A DNA stretch of 64,000 bases from the NCBI RefSeq assembly GCF_008041835.1, contig NZ_VRYE01000024.1:1-64000 (forward strand). Reading direction: 5' to 3'. Origin of the DNA: Ectopseudomonas mendocina. Lineage in GTDB: Bacteria > Pseudomonadota > Gammaproteobacteria > Pseudomonadales > Pseudomonadaceae. Below are positions 49,365 to 59,529 of the stretch, piece by piece. A program made the translations under genes and the position numbers. Each line of letters begins with the position of its first letter. Positions within the stretch are counted from its first letter, which is position 1. The notes beneath the pieces were generated by a model. That model ran no database searches and was not told the origin of the DNA. It worked only from the letters and a program-made list of their open reading frames with translations.

Positions 49365-50378
49365 TCAGTCGGCGCGCACCAGCGTGGCCTGGCCGAGGTT
49401 GGCCAGGCGCACGCTGCTCTGCAGCTGCTCAGCCTCGCCCTGATTGCTGATCGGCCCTATGCGGACGCGGTGCAGTATCTGCTGGTCGCGCACCACTGAG
49501 CTGATGAACACCGGCACACTGCTGGTCTGGCTCAGCTTGGACTTGAGCAGTTCCGCAGCGTCCGGATTGGCGAAGGCTCCCACCTGGAGATACAGGCCAG
49601 AGGCTGCGAGTGAATCGTTTTTTTTTGCGTCGATCTGTACCGGCACCACCGCAGCGGCGTGCTGCGTGGGCGGCGGCGAGTAGTGTTCGATGGGCTGCGA
49701 CACGGGTTGCGCAACGGTCTGCACCGCGCTCGCCCTGGCCGGCTGATTGTTGGCCAGTACCAGCGGCACCGGACGGCCCTGTTGCGCCCACCATTCATGC
49801 GGGTCGATGCCTTCGACCTTGACCCGCGCAGTGCCTTTTTCAGCGAAGCCGAGCTTTTTGGCCGCGGCAAAGGACAGGTCGATGATACGGTCGGAGTAGA
49901 ACGGCCCACGGTCGTTGACCCGCAGGACCACCACCTTGTCGTTTTCCAGGTTGGTCACCCGTACGTAGCTGGGCAGCGGCAGCGTCTTGTGTGCCGCCGT
50001 CATGCCGTACAGATCGTAAGTCTCGCCATTGGCCGTGGCCTGGCCATGGAACTTGGTACCGTACCAGGAGGCCGGGCCGACCGCCTGATAGCGCCGCGCA
50101 TCCTGAATCGGGAAATACTGCTTGCCGAACACCACATAGGGGCTGGCCTTGACCGGTCCGTAGTGCGGCATGGGAATGGCATCCTGAATCTTCGAGACGT
50201 CGACATCCCACCAGGGCGCGCCATCCTTGTGCGGCCGGTTGTAATCATCAGGCCCGGAGATACCCGTCGACTGACCGGGCACCACAGCGGGCTGCGGTGC
50301 CCGATTGGACGAGCAACTCACCAGCAGCAGGGCTGCCGTTATGCAGGCAGCCAGCGGCAGCAGTTTGTGCGCACTCAT
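49365..50378 (-). CDS. rlpA: Septal-ring lytic transglycosylase RlpA
   Basis: 337 residues. Lipoprotein with lipobox LLVSC (Cys 22); double-psi beta-barrel catalytic domain around ASWYGTKFHGQATANGE and VVVLRVNDRGPF with the catalytic Glu and Asp; C-terminal SPOR domain from about residue 255 (LYLQVGAFANPDAAELL) that binds denuded glycans at the septum. In P. aeruginosa RlpA cuts naked glycan strands and is needed for cell separation. Its ATG overlaps the sltB1 stop by 4 bp. Confidence 0.94.
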   Translation of the reverse strand: MSAHKLLPLAACITAALLLVSCSSNRAPQPAVVPGQSTGISGPDDYNRPHKDGAPWWDVDVSKIQDAIPMPHYGPVKASPYVVFGKQYFPIQDARRYQAVGPASWYGTKFHGQATANGETYDLYGMTAAHKTLPLPSYVRVTNLENDKVVVLRVNDRGPFYSDRIIDLSFAAAKKLGFAEKGTARVKVEGIDPHEWWAQQGRPVPLVLANNQPARASAVQTVAQPVSQPIEHYSPPPTQHAAAVVPVQIDAKKNDSLAASGLYLQVGAFANPDAAELLKSKLSQTSSVPVFISSVVRDQQILHRVRIGPISNQGEAEQLQSSVRLANLGQATLVRAD

Positions 50379-51379
50379 TGTTGACTCCGCGCTTCGACCA
50401 GCAACTCAGCCAGTTGGTTGACCGCCATGGCATACATCACGCTGCGATTGTAGCGGGTGATGGTGTAGAAGTTGGGCAAACCGAACCAGTATTCGTCGCC
50501 TTCGGCACCTTCCAGACGAAATGCGGTCACCGGCAGATCTTCGGGCAGCTTGTCCTGGCTCTTCCAGCCCAGCGCGCGCAACTCGGCGACATTCTTCACC
50601 GGATCCAGCCCCTGGGTCAGGCCTTCATCGACACGCGCACCGCTGACCTCGACGCGACTGGCGACCTGGCCACCGGCCTGCCACCCATGGCGTTTGAAAT
50701 AGCTGGCAACGCTGCCAATGGCATCGGTCGGGTTGCTCCAGATGTTGATGTGGCCGTCGCCGTCGAAGTCCACGGCGTAGGCGCGGAAGCTGCTCGGCAT
50801 GAACTGCGGCAGGCCCATGGCACCGGCATAGGAACCCTTGAGCGAAAGCGGATCGACCTGCTCCTCGCGCGTCAGCAGCAGAAACTCGCGCAGCTCCTTG
50901 CGGAAGAACGGCGCACGCGGCGGATAATCGAAGGCCAGGGTGGACAGGGCGTCCATCACCCGCCAACTACCGGTATTGCCACCATAGAAGGTTTCCACGC
51001 CGATGATGGCGACGATGAATTGCGGCGGTACACCGTACTCGGCTTCGGCCTTCTCCAGTGCAGCCTGGTTGTTTTTCCAGAACTCCACACCCTGAGCGAT
51101 GCGCTTGTCGGTGATGAAGATCGGCCGGTAGTCCTTCCAGGGCTTGACCTTCTCTGCCGGGCGCGAGATGGCATCGAGAATCGCCTGCTTGCGCTCGACC
51201 TCGGCGAACAGGCTGACCAGTTGCTCGCTGGCAAAACCATAGTCGCGGGTCATTTCCTCGACGAACTCGGCCACCTGCGGCGAGCCGTCATAATCAGCTG
51301 CCAGAGCGGTACCCAGTGTGCCGGCAATAGCAGCGCCAAGCAGCGTACGGACAGCCCAACTGCGCAAAGAATGCATCAA
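50375..51379 (-). CDS. sltB1: Lytic murein transglycosylase B (SltB1-like)
   Basis: 334 residues with an N-terminal signal peptide (LLGAAIAGTLGTALA) and no lipobox, so soluble periplasmic. MltB-type catalytic domain: IIGVETFYGGNTG with the catalytic Glu and YAGAMGLPQFMPSSFRAYAVDFDGDGHINIW. It lacks the PG-binding domain of the paralogue at 44355. It lies between rodA and rlpA, so the elongasome synthases and two hydrolases share an operon. Confidence 0.94.
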   Translation of the reverse strand: MMHSLRSWAVRTLLGAAIAGTLGTALAADYDGSPQVAEFVEEMTRDYGFASEQLVSLFAEVERKQAILDAISRPAEKVKPWKDYRPIFITDKRIAQGVEFWKNNQAALEKAEAEYGVPPQFIVAIIGVETFYGGNTGSWRVMDALSTLAFDYPPRAPFFRKELREFLLLTREEQVDPLSLKGSYAGAMGLPQFMPSSFRAYAVDFDGDGHINIWSNPTDAIGSVASYFKRHGWQAGGQVASRVEVSGARVDEGLTQGLDPVKNVAELRALGWKSQDKLPEDLPVTAFRLEGAEGDEYWFGLPNFYTITRYNRSVMYAMAVNQLAELLVEARSQQ

Positions 51380-51395
51380 CTCAAAACCCCCAAAA

Positions 51396-52541
51396 TCAAA
51401 CCTGAGCGATCCACTTTCTGTGGGTGTGAATCGCCATCAATATCCCGAAGCCTGACAACAATGTGACCAGATGGGTTCCACCGTAGCTAATGAACGGCAG
51501 CGGCACCCCCACCACCGGCAGCAGCCCGCTGACCATGCCGATGTTGACGAATACGTAGACGAAGAAGGTCATGGTCAGCGCGCCGGCCAGCAACTTGCCG
51601 AACAGCGTCTGCGCCTGAGCAGTGATCACCAGGCCGCGCGCCAGCAGCAGCAGATAGAGCAGCAGCAACAGACAGACGCCAACCAGGCCGAACTCTTCCG
51701 CAAGCACGGCAATGATAAAGTCCGTATGGCTTTCCGGCAAAAAATCCAGGTGCGACTGCGTGCCCAGCAGCCAGCCCTTGCCCAGCACGCCCCCGGAGCC
51801 GATCGCCGCCTTGGACTGGATGATGTTCCAGCCGGCCCCCAGCGGATCGCTCTCCGGATTGAGGAAGGTCAGCACGCGGCGCTTCTGGTAGTCGTGCATG
51901 ACGAAGTACCACATGCCTATCGCAATCGGCACCACCGCCGCCGCTGCACCGACAATCCAGCGCCACTGCAGACCGGCCATGAACACGACGAAAGCGCCCG
52001 ACGCCAGTACCAGCAGCGAAGTGCCGAGATCCGGCTGCTTGAGGATCAGCACGAAAGGCACGCCAATCATCGCCAGGCTGATGACGATGTGCTTGAAGCG
52101 CGGCGGCAGGTTATGCCGCGACAGGTACCAGGCGATGGTCATCGGCATGATGATTTTCATCAGCTCTGACGGCTGGAAACGGATCACGCCGGGGATGTTG
52201 ATCCAGCGCGTCGCGCCCATCGCCGTGTGTCCCATCACCTCCACTACCACCAACAGGGCAACCCCCATGAGATAGGCGAGCGGCACCCAGCGCGCCATGA
52301 AGCGTGGGTCGAACTGGGCGATCACCACCACCCCGACCATGCCGATACCGAAGGAGGACGCCTGCTTGAGCAGCAAATCGATGTTCTTGCCACTGGCCGA
52401 ATACAGGATGAACAGGCTGCCGGCCCCCAGAGCCAGCAGCAGTAACAGCAACCAGCCATCGATATGCATACGTTGCAATAGGGTGGCGCGACGGCGCAGC
52501 ACGTCCTCGTCGGACAGGGTACGGTCGAAATTGCTGATCAT
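51396..52541 (-). CDS. rodA: Rod-shape SEDS glycosyltransferase RodA
   Basis: Polymerises lipid II for lateral wall growth together with PBP2. 381 residues, about ten transmembrane helices. SEDS motifs: AMGATRWINIPG, FQPSELMKIIMP, LKQPDLGTSLL with the conserved Asp, AVLAEEFGLVG and PLPFISYGGTHLV near the end. It overlaps mrdA by 4 bp. Confidence 0.97.
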   Translation of the reverse strand: MISNFDRTLSDEDVLRRRATLLQRMHIDGWLLLLLLALGAGSLFILYSASGKNIDLLLKQASSFGIGMVGVVVIAQFDPRFMARWVPLAYLMGVALLVVVEVMGHTAMGATRWINIPGVIRFQPSELMKIIMPMTIAWYLSRHNLPPRFKHIVISLAMIGVPFVLILKQPDLGTSLLVLASGAFVVFMAGLQWRWIVGAAAAVVPIAIGMWYFVMHDYQKRRVLTFLNPESDPLGAGWNIIQSKAAIGSGGVLGKGWLLGTQSHLDFLPESHTDFIIAVLAEEFGLVGVCLLLLLYLLLLARGLVITAQAQTLFGKLLAGALTMTFFVYVFVNIGMVSGLLPVVGVPLPFISYGGTHLVTLLSGFGILMAIHTHRKWIAQV

Positions 52542-54430
52542 CGCTGGCTGACCTCGGCAGGCTTGGGCATCGCGAACTCGGCCTTGAGCTGACCGGTTTC
52601 CTTGTCCAGCAGCCAGGCATCCATCACCTGCTTGACCACTGGCGCGGCGACGCCAGAGCCGGACTCACCGTTTTCCACCATCACCGCGACGGCGATCTGC
52701 GGGTTGTTCGCCGGGGCAAAGCCGATGAACAGTGCATGGTCACGGTGGCGTTCCTGCACCTTGTTGCGGTCGTACTTCTCGCCCTGCTTGATCGCCACCA
52801 CCTGCGCCGTCCCGCTCTTGCCGGCGATGCGATAGACCGAGCCGTCACCGACCTTGCGCGCCGTACCGCGAGCGCCATGCAGCACCTCTTCCATGCCACG
52901 AATGCCGTACTCCCAGAATTTCGGATCACGCAGCACGATGTCCGGCATCGGATTGGGGTCCACGGGCAGGCGACCATCGACGCTCTTGGCCAGGTGCGGG
53001 CGAATCCACTTGCCGCGGGTGGCCATCAATGCGGTGGCCTGCGCCAGCTGCAGCGGCGTGGTCTGCATATAGCCCTGGCCGATACCGAGAATCAGCGTCT
53101 CGCCCGGGTACCAGGGTTGGCGGTAACGCGCCCGCTTCCAGTCGCGCGAAGGCATCAGGCCGGCGGTCTCCTCGAACATGTCCAGCGCCACGCGCTGCCC
53201 GAGGCCGAAGCGGCTCATGTAGTCGTGCATGCGATCGACGCCCATCTTGTGCGCCAGATCGTAGAAGTAGGTGTCATTGGAACGGGCGATGGCCAGGTTG
53301 AGATCGACCCAGCCATCACCGCTGCGGTTCCAGTTACGGTATTTGTGGCTGTGATTGGGCAACTGATAGAAGCCGGGGTCGAACACCCGGCTCTGCGGCG
53401 TGATCACGCCGGCATCGAGACCCGCCACAGCCACCATCGGTTTGATGGTCGAGCCCGGCGGATAGAGGCCGCGCAGCACACGGTTGTACAGCGGCTGGTC
53501 GATGGAGTCGCGCAGCTCGCCATAGGCCTTGAAGCTGATGCCGGTGACGAAAGGGTTCGGATCGAAGCTGGGCTGGCTGACCATCGCCAGTACCTCGCCG
53601 TTGTTCGGGTCGATCGCCACCACCGCACCGCGGCGACCACCCAGGGCGTTCTCGGCGGCCTCCTGCAGATGCACGTCGAGGCTGAGGACGATGTCCTTGC
53701 CCGGCTTCGGGTCGATGCGATTGAGCACCCGCAGTACGCGGCCACGGGCATTGGTCTCGACTTCTTCGTAACCCACTTCGCCGTGCAGCTCGTCTTCGTA
53801 GAAGCGCTCGATGCCGGTCTTGCCGATATGGTGGGTGCCGGCGTAGGCCGTCGGATCGAGACGCTTGAGTTCCTGCTCGTTGATCCGCCCGACATAGCCG
53901 ACCGAATGTGCGAAGTGCTCCTGCTGCGGATAATGTCTGACCAGTTGCGCAGCCACCTCGACACCGGGCAGGCGGAACTGGTTGACCGCGATGCGGGCGA
54001 TCTGCTCCTCGGACAGCTCGAACAGGATCGGCACCGGCTCGAAGGGCCGCCGCCCCTGGCGCACGCGGCGCTCGAACAGCGCGCGCTCGTCCGCGGAAAG
54101 CTCCAGTACCTCGACCACGGTATCGAGCACGCTCAGCCAGTCGCCGGCACGCTCGCGGGTAACGGTCAGGCTGAAGCTCGGTCGGTTGTCGGCGATGATC
54201 ACCCCGTTGCGGTCGAAGATCAGCCCGCGCGTCGGCGGAATCGGCTGCACGTGGATGCGGTTGTTCTCGGCCAGCGTGGAGTGATACTCGTACTGAACCA
54301 CCTGCAGGTAGTACATGCGCATGATCAGCAGGCAGGTGAGCACGATGATTACCACAGCACAGAACACCACCCGGCGCTTGACCAGGCGGGCGTCCTTTTC
54401 ATGATCCTTGAGACGAATCGGCTGCGGCAT
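52538..54430 (-). CDS. mrdA: Penicillin-binding protein 2
   Basis: Transpeptidase of the elongasome. 630 residues: short cytoplasmic N-terminus, one membrane helix (about 20-40), pedestal domain, then the transpeptidase domain with STIK at 327-330, SND in AIARSNDTYF and KSGTAQV. QPIPPTRGLIFDRNGVIIADN is the usual class B signature. It works with RodA, encoded next. rlmH precedes it by 6 bp. Confidence 0.98.
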   Translation of the reverse strand: MPQPIRLKDHEKDARLVKRRVVFCAVVIIVLTCLLIMRMYYLQVVQYEYHSTLAENNRIHVQPIPPTRGLIFDRNGVIIADNRPSFSLTVTRERAGDWLSVLDTVVEVLELSADERALFERRVRQGRRPFEPVPILFELSEEQIARIAVNQFRLPGVEVAAQLVRHYPQQEHFAHSVGYVGRINEQELKRLDPTAYAGTHHIGKTGIERFYEDELHGEVGYEEVETNARGRVLRVLNRIDPKPGKDIVLSLDVHLQEAAENALGGRRGAVVAIDPNNGEVLAMVSQPSFDPNPFVTGISFKAYGELRDSIDQPLYNRVLRGLYPPGSTIKPMVAVAGLDAGVITPQSRVFDPGFYQLPNHSHKYRNWNRSGDGWVDLNLAIARSNDTYFYDLAHKMGVDRMHDYMSRFGLGQRVALDMFEETAGLMPSRDWKRARYRQPWYPGETLILGIGQGYMQTTPLQLAQATALMATRGKWIRPHLAKSVDGRLPVDPNPMPDIVLRDPKFWEYGIRGMEEVLHGARGTARKVGDGSVYRIAGKSGTAQVVAIKQGEKYDRNKVQERHRDHALFIGFAPANNPQIAVAVMVENGESGSGVAAPVVKQVMDAWLLDKETGQLKAEFAMPKPAEVSQR

Positions 54431-54436
54431 CGATGA

Positions 54437-54904
54437 CTACTTGTGGTACGGGTGGCCGGACAGCACGGTCCAGGCACGGTAGATCTGTTCGCCGAGCAGA
54501 ATCCTGACCAGCGGGTGTGGCAGCGTCAGCGGCGACAGCGACCAGCGCTGTTCGCTACGCGCGCAGACCTCCGGCGCCAGCCCTTCCGGGCCGCCGACCA
54601 TGAGGTTGACGTTGCGCGCATCCAGGCGCCAGCGCTCCAGCTCCGCTGCCAGCTGTTCGGTGCTCCAGGGCTTGCCATGGACCTCCAGGGTAACGATACG
54701 TTCGCCCGGCTGCACCTTGCTCAGCATGGCCTCGCCCTCCTGACGGATCAGGCGGGCGACGTCGGCGTTCTTGCCGCGGGTATTGAGAGGAATCTCCACC
54801 AGCTCCAGCGGCAGTTCTGCAGGCAGACGCTTGACGTACTCCTGCCAGCCCTCCTCGACCCAGCGCGGCATGCGCGAACCGACGGCGATCAGCTTGATCC
54901 GCAT
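54437..54904 (-). CDS. rlmH: 23S rRNA pseudouridine-1915 N3-methyltransferase RlmH
   Basis: 155 residues from [20 protein letters not shown], the usual size. SPOUT-fold knot at the C-terminus with FMVGGPEG-type [14 protein letters not shown] and [23 protein letters not shown]. Methylates m3Psi1915 in helix 69 of 23S rRNA on the 70S ribosome. Its ATG overlaps the rsfS stop by one base (TAATG). Confidence 0.97.
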   Translation of the reverse strand: MRIKLIAVGSRMPRWVEEGWQEYVKRLPAELPLELVEIPLNTRGKNADVARLIRQEGEAMLSKVQPGERIVTLEVHGKPWSTEQLAAELERWRLDARNVNLMVGGPEGLAPEVCARSEQRWSLSPLTLPHPLVRILLGEQIYRAWTVLSGHPYHK

Positions 54905-55272
54905 TACTCGGCGCTGTGCTGGGCGCGACTCTGCTCGGCGCCCTGCCACAGGCGCTCGAGATCATAGAACTGACGCGCGGTCGGCAGCATCACGTGTACG
55001 ACGATATCACCCAGGTCGAGCAGGGCCCATTCGCCGCTGTCCAGACCTTCGCTACCGATGGGACGTACGCCGCGCTCCTTGACCTTTTCCAGCACGTTTT
55101 CCACCAGGGATTTGACCTGACGGCTGGAGCTACCGCTGGCGATCACCATGAAGTCGGTGATGCTGGTCTTGTCCTTGACGTCGATCACGGTGATGTCGGT
55201 CGCCTTGATCTCTTCCAGCGCCGCCACGGCGATCTTGACCAGCTCGTCGCTGGGCATGTTCTGCTTACTCAT
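54904..55272 (-). CDS. rsfS: Ribosomal silencing factor RsfS
   Basis: 122 residues; [29 protein letters not shown] and [22 protein letters not shown] plus [16 protein letters not shown] are the family signature. It binds L14 and blocks subunit joining when nutrients are short. Between nadD and rlmH, the conserved order. Confidence 0.97.
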   Translation of the reverse strand: MSKQNMPSDELVKIAVAALEEIKATDITVIDVKDKTSITDFMVIASGSSSRQVKSLVENVLEKVKERGVRPIGSEGLDSGEWALLDLGDIVVHVMLPTARQFYDLERLWQGAEQSRAQHSAE

Positions 55273-55321
55273 AAATGACTCGTTTGCCTCGTGTAGTGGA
55301 CGTCAGCGCAGGCGCGACGCC

Positions 55322-55981
55322 TCAAGCATTGGGCGCACGGTACAGATCGTGCGCCTGAATATAGGCCAGTACCGCATCGGGCAGCAGATAACGCGCCGAG
55401 CGGCCAGTTGCCAGTAAATGGCGGATCTGCGTGGCGGAAATCGCCAACGGAGTCTGCCAGATGAAACTGATTTGCCCGCCTGCACCCACCAGGCTCAACG
55501 GGTCGCTGACACTGCGCGCGGCCAGCAGATCGCGCAGCGCCTCCGGCGCTTCACTGTCGGCATCCGGCCGTTGCAACACCAGCAGATGGCAGTGCTCGAG
55601 CAGCTCCTGCCAACGATGCCAACTGGGCAAGCCGCAGAAGGCATCCCAACCGAGCAACAAGAACAGCTGATCGTCCGCTGCCAGTTCGGCGCGCACCGAC
55701 TCAAGGGTGTCCACCGTGTACGACGGTTTGTCGCGTTTGAGCTCGCGGTCATCAACCGTCAACCGCGGCTCGCCGGCCACCGCCAGCTCGACCATGGCCA
55801 GGCGCTGCTCGGCCGTGGCCTGTGGCAGATCACGGTGCGGCGGCCTGGCGCTGGGGATCAGCCGCAGTTCGTCCAGCGCCATGAACTCGGCCACTTCCAG
55901 CGCCGCACGCAGGTGCCCGTTGTGCACCGGGTTGAAGGTACCGCCGAGCAGGCCGATGCGTCGGGCGCCGATTCGTTTCAT
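55322..55981 (-). CDS. nadD: Nicotinate-nucleotide adenylyltransferase
   Basis: Makes nicotinic acid adenine dinucleotide. 219 residues; nucleotidyl-transferase motif [13 protein letters not shown] and the ISATQIR equivalent of ISSTxIR near the C-terminus. Its ATG follows the proA stop codon directly with no gap (TAA ATG), so translation is coupled. Confidence 0.96.
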   Translation of the reverse strand: MKRIGARRIGLLGGTFNPVHNGHLRAALEVAEFMALDELRLIPSARPPHRDLPQATAEQRLAMVELAVAGEPRLTVDDRELKRDKPSYTVDTLESVRAELAADDQLFLLLGWDAFCGLPSWHRWQELLEHCHLLVLQRPDADSEAPEALRDLLAARSVSDPLSLVGAGGQISFIWQTPLAISATQIRHLLATGRSARYLLPDAVLAYIQAHDLYRAPNA

Positions 55982-57247
55982 TTATGTGCGAATGTGTCCG
56001 TCGCCAAAAACCACGTACTTCTCGCTGGTCAGCCCTTCCAGGCCGACCGGGCCACGGGCATGCAGCTTGTCGGTGGAGATGCCGATTTCCGCCCCCAGGC
56101 CGTACTCGAAACCATCGGCGAAGCGGGTCGAGGCATTGACCATCACCGACGCGGAATCCACCTCGGTAAGGAAGCGCCGCGCATCGCTGAAGTTCTCGGT
56201 AATGATCGAGTCGGTGTGCTGCGAGCCGTAGTGATTGATGTGCTCGATGGCAGCCTCCAGCGAGTCGACGATGCGAATCGCCAGGATCGGCGCGTTGTAC
56301 TCGGCGAACCAGTCGTCCTCGCTGGCTTGCAGCACATCGCTGCCGAGCAGTTCGCGGGTCGCGGCATCGCCACGCAGCTCCACGCCCTTGTCGCGGTAGA
56401 TGGCAGCCAGCGGCGGCAACACACGATCGGCGATGGCCTGATGCACCAGCAGGGTTTCCATGGCGTTGCACGGCGAATAGCGCTGGGTCTTGGCGTTGTC
56501 GCAGACGCGAATGGCCTTGTCGACATCGGCAGCAACGTCGACATAGACGTGGCAGACGCCGTCCAGGTGCTTGATCACCGGCACCTTGGCGTCGCGGCTG
56601 ATGCGCTCGATCAGCCCCTTGCCACCGCGCGGCACGATCACGTCGACGAACTTCGGCATGGCGATCAGCTCGCCCACCGCAGCGCGGTCGGTGGTTTCCA
56701 CCACCTGCACGGCAGCCGCCGGCAAATCGGCCTCGGCCAGCCCCTGCTGAATGCAGCGGGCAATCGCCTGATTGGAATGAATCGCCTCGGAGCCGCCACG
56801 CAGGATGGTGGCGTTGCCAGACTTCAGGCACAGGCTGGCGGCATCGATGGTCACGTTCGGCCGCGACTCGTAGATGATGCCGATCACGCCCAGCGGCACA
56901 CGCATCTTGCCGACCTGAATACCGGACGGCAGGTAGCGCATGCCCTGAATCTCGCCAATCGGATCAGGCAGGGTCGCCACCTGGCGCAGGCCTTCGATCA
57001 TGCTGTCGATCACCTTCGGCGTCAGCGCCAGACGGTCGACCATGGCCGGCTCCAGGCCGCTGGCGCGAGCAGCGGCCAGATCCAGCTCATTGGCGGCAGT
57101 CAGCTCGGCGCGCGCGGCGTCGAGCGCATCGGCGGCGGCCTGCAGCGCGCGATTTTTCTGCGCGGTGCTGGCACGGGCGAGCACCTTTGATGCCTGGCGG
57201 GCGGCCCGGCCCAGGCGGGTCATGTAGTCGTGCACGGACTCGGTCAT
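55982..57247 (-). CDS. proA: Gamma-glutamyl phosphate reductase
   Basis: Reduces glutamyl phosphate (made by ProB at 3676) to the semialdehyde. 421 residues; aldehyde-dehydrogenase fold with [15 protein letters not shown], the catalytic Cys in [14 protein letters not shown] and [23 protein letters not shown]. First gene of the long run to lipB. The proB and proA genes are about 51 kb apart here. Confidence 0.97.
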   Translation of the reverse strand: MTESVHDYMTRLGRAARQASKVLARASTAQKNRALQAAADALDAARAELTAANELDLAAARASGLEPAMVDRLALTPKVIDSMIEGLRQVATLPDPIGEIQGMRYLPSGIQVGKMRVPLGVIGIIYESRPNVTIDAASLCLKSGNATILRGGSEAIHSNQAIARCIQQGLAEADLPAAAVQVVETTDRAAVGELIAMPKFVDVIVPRGGKGLIERISRDAKVPVIKHLDGVCHVYVDVAADVDKAIRVCDNAKTQRYSPCNAMETLLVHQAIADRVLPPLAAIYRDKGVELRGDAATRELLGSDVLQASEDDWFAEYNAPILAIRIVDSLEAAIEHINHYGSQHTDSIITENFSDARRFLTEVDSASVMVNASTRFADGFEYGLGAEIGISTDKLHARGPVGLEGLTSEKYVVFGDGHIRT

Positions 57248-57480
57248 GGCGGCGGAGGTCTGGCAGTTGGAAAAAGGGGCTGATTATAGCCGGCTCGCGA
57301 GGCTGCGCCCAGCGGCGTCTGGCAAGCGGTACAGGATGCCGACCTGAAGCGCGGCAACGACAGGCCGAATACGCCACCCCGGCCAGCCAAACCCGATACA
57401 GACCCATTCAGGCAATTTTAAGGTGCTTGTTGCTATGCTCGCCGCCCGGATCAGCCCACTTCGAGCCCTGCGCATAGATC

Positions 57481-58197
57481 ATGCCCGCCACACCGCCCTC
57501 AAACCTGCCCTGGCCCGGCGCCAGGCCATTGCCGGATAGCTTCTTCGACCGCGACGCTCAGCTGCTCGCCCGTGAGCTGCTCGGCAAGGTGATTCGCCAT
57601 CGCGTCGCCGGGCTATGGCTGAGCGCCCGGATCATCGAGACCGAGGCCTACTACCTGGTCGACAAGGGCAGCCACGCCTCGCTCGGCTACACCGAGAAAC
57701 GCAAGGCACTGTTCGCCGACGGCGGGCACATCTATATGTATTACGCGCGCGGTGGCGACTCGCTGAACTTCAGCGCCCGGGGCGCGGGCAATGCCGTACT
57801 GATCAAATCCGGCCATCCGTGGCTGGATGCGGTCAGCGGTGCCGAGGCACTCGCGGCCATGCAACGCAACAACCCGGACACCCAGGGCCGGCCCCGCGCC
57901 CCCGAACGACTGTGTGCCGGGCAAACCCTGCTATGCAAGGCGCTGGGCCTGAAAGTGCCGGACTGGGATGCACGCCGCTTCGACCTGCAACGGCTGTTCG
58001 TCGAGGATGTCGGCGAACGACCGCATTCGATCATCCAGTGCGCACGTCTGGGCATTCCCCTGGGGCGCGACGAACATCTGCCCTACCGTTTCGTCGACGC
58101 GCAATATGCTCGCCATTGCACGCGCAACCCGCTGCGTCGTGGGCAGGTCGAAGGACGTGACTATCAACACCATGCGCTGGAGCCCAGCCCATCATGA
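57481..58197 (+). CDS. DNA-3-methyladenine glycosylase (AAG/MPG type)
   Basis: Base-excision repair enzyme for alkylated purines. 238 residues. LLGKVIRH, then IIETEAYYLVDKGSHA with the catalytic Glu, HIYMYYARGG with the intercalating Tyr region, and CAGQTLLCKALG are family features. The C-terminus after residue 215 is longer than in minimal members. It overlaps the DedA-PAP2 gene by 4 bp. If the AidB-like protein at 23838 also serves alkylation defence the window holds two such genes. Confidence 0.9.
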   Translation: MPATPPSNLPWPGARPLPDSFFDRDAQLLARELLGKVIRHRVAGLWLSARIIETEAYYLVDKGSHASLGYTEKRKALFADGGHIYMYYARGGDSLNFSARGAGNAVLIKSGHPWLDAVSGAEALAAMQRNNPDTQGRPRAPERLCAGQTLLCKALGLKVPDWDARRFDLQRLFVEDVGERPHSIIQCARLGIPLGRDEHLPYRFVDAQYARHCTRNPLRRGQVEGRDYQHHALEPSPS

Positions 58198-59510
58198 TGC
58201 AGTGGTTCGACAGCATGAACACCTGGCTGCAAGCCAGCCCGCAGTGGCTGGCATTGGCCATTTTCCTGATCGCCTGCCTGGAGTGCCTGGCAATCGCCGG
58301 CATCATCATCCCCGGCACCGTGGTGCTGTTCACTCTCGCAGCGCTGGCCGGCAACGGCGCCCTGGAGTTGTGGCAAACGCTGCTGCTCGCCTATGCGGGC
58401 GGCCTGCTCGGCGATGCGATTTCCTACAAATTGGGTCGCCGCTTCCATCAGGGCATCCGGCGCCTGCCGGTGCTGCGCGAGCATCCCGAGTGGCTGACCA
58501 GCGCCGAGACCTACTTCCAGCGTTACGGCGTGATCAGCCTGCTGGTCGGCCGCTATATCGGCCCACTGCGGCCGATGCTGCCACTGGTGGCCGGCATGCT
58601 GGATATGCCTGCAGTGCGCTTCGCGCTGGTCAGCATGCTTGCCGCTGCCGGCTGGGCAGTCGCCTACATTCTGCCTGGCTGGGCCACTGGCGCGGCCTTG
58701 CGCCTGCCGCTACCGGAAGGCTTCTGGGGCGCTGCCGGCATCGTCTGTGCCGGCCTGGCGGTGGTGTTGCTGCTGATCATCCAGGCCAGCCTGCGTGAAA
58801 GGCGCTGGGCCGCCAGCCTGGCCGCACTGCTCGGCGCCATCGCCCTGGCCGCGCTGCTGATCGGCTTTCCCCATCTGGACAGCCTCGATCAGGGACTGAT
58901 GACCCTGGTGCAGGACGAACGCAGCCGTGCCTTCGATGCCATCGCGGTGATGATCACCCGCCTCGGCGACTTCCACGTGCAACTGGCTACCGGCACCCTG
59001 CTGATCGTGCTGCTTTTGGCAGCACGTCGCTGGCAGGCCGGCCTGTTCGTCACGGCCAGCCTGCTGCTGGCCGCCACCGCCACCACCATCCTGAAGCACC
59101 TGCTGGAGCGCTCACGCCCGGATGTCCTGCTACACCCCCTGGAGAGCTACAGCCTGCCGAGCGGCCATACCTCGGCGGCGTTCGCGTTCTTTCTGGCCCT
59201 GGGTGTACTGGCAGGACGCGGCAGCGCGGCACGGACACGTCTGAGTTGGCTGGTGGTAGCCACACTACCGGCCCTGGCCATCGCCCTGTCGCGGGTCTAC
59301 CTGGGCGTGCACTGGCCCAGCGACATCATCGCCGGCGTCCTGGTAGCCCTGACCAGCTGCGCCCTCAGCCTAGCTCTGGTCCAGCGCGCCGCGCCAATGC
59401 AGGCCCTGCCGGCCAGAGTGTGGTGGCTGGTGATTCCGGCATGCGCCGCATTGTTCGGTGCCATGGTTACCTGGGAGCTATCGGCGGCCCTGCTGCGCTA
59501 TCGCTACTGA
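58194..59510 (+). CDS. DedA-PAP2 fusion membrane phosphatase
   Basis: 438 residues joining two membrane domains. The DedA/SNARE-associated half (1-200) has GDAISYKLGRRFHQGIRR and FQRYGVISLLVGRYIGPLRPMLPLVAG. The C-terminal PAP2 half has the three phosphatase motifs KHLLERSRPD, SLPSGHTSAAFA and SRVYLGVHWPSD. DedA-type proteins flip undecaprenyl phosphate or phospholipids and PAP2 enzymes dephosphorylate undecaprenyl diphosphate, so recycling of the lipid carrier in one polypeptide is a reasonable inference. Coupled to the glycosylase gene by ATGA overlap. Confidence 0.9.
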   Translation: MMQWFDSMNTWLQASPQWLALAIFLIACLECLAIAGIIIPGTVVLFTLAALAGNGALELWQTLLLAYAGGLLGDAISYKLGRRFHQGIRRLPVLREHPEWLTSAETYFQRYGVISLLVGRYIGPLRPMLPLVAGMLDMPAVRFALVSMLAAAGWAVAYILPGWATGAALRLPLPEGFWGAAGIVCAGLAVVLLLIIQASLRERRWAASLAALLGAIALAALLIGFPHLDSLDQGLMTLVQDERSRAFDAIAVMITRLGDFHVQLATGTLLIVLLLAARRWQAGLFVTASLLLAATATTILKHLLERSRPDVLLHPLESYSLPSGHTSAAFAFFLALGVLAGRGSAARTRLSWLVVATLPALAIALSRVYLGVHWPSDIIAGVLVALTSCALSLALVQRAAPMQALPARVWWLVIPACAALFGAMVTWELSAALLRYRY

Positions 59511-59529
59511 ACATGGCGTGACGGGCAAT

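Noticed and set aside
52736..54436. A 566-codon plus-strand frame opposite mrdA
   Set aside because: Composition is that of an antisense shadow, and all PBP2 motifs are on the other strand.
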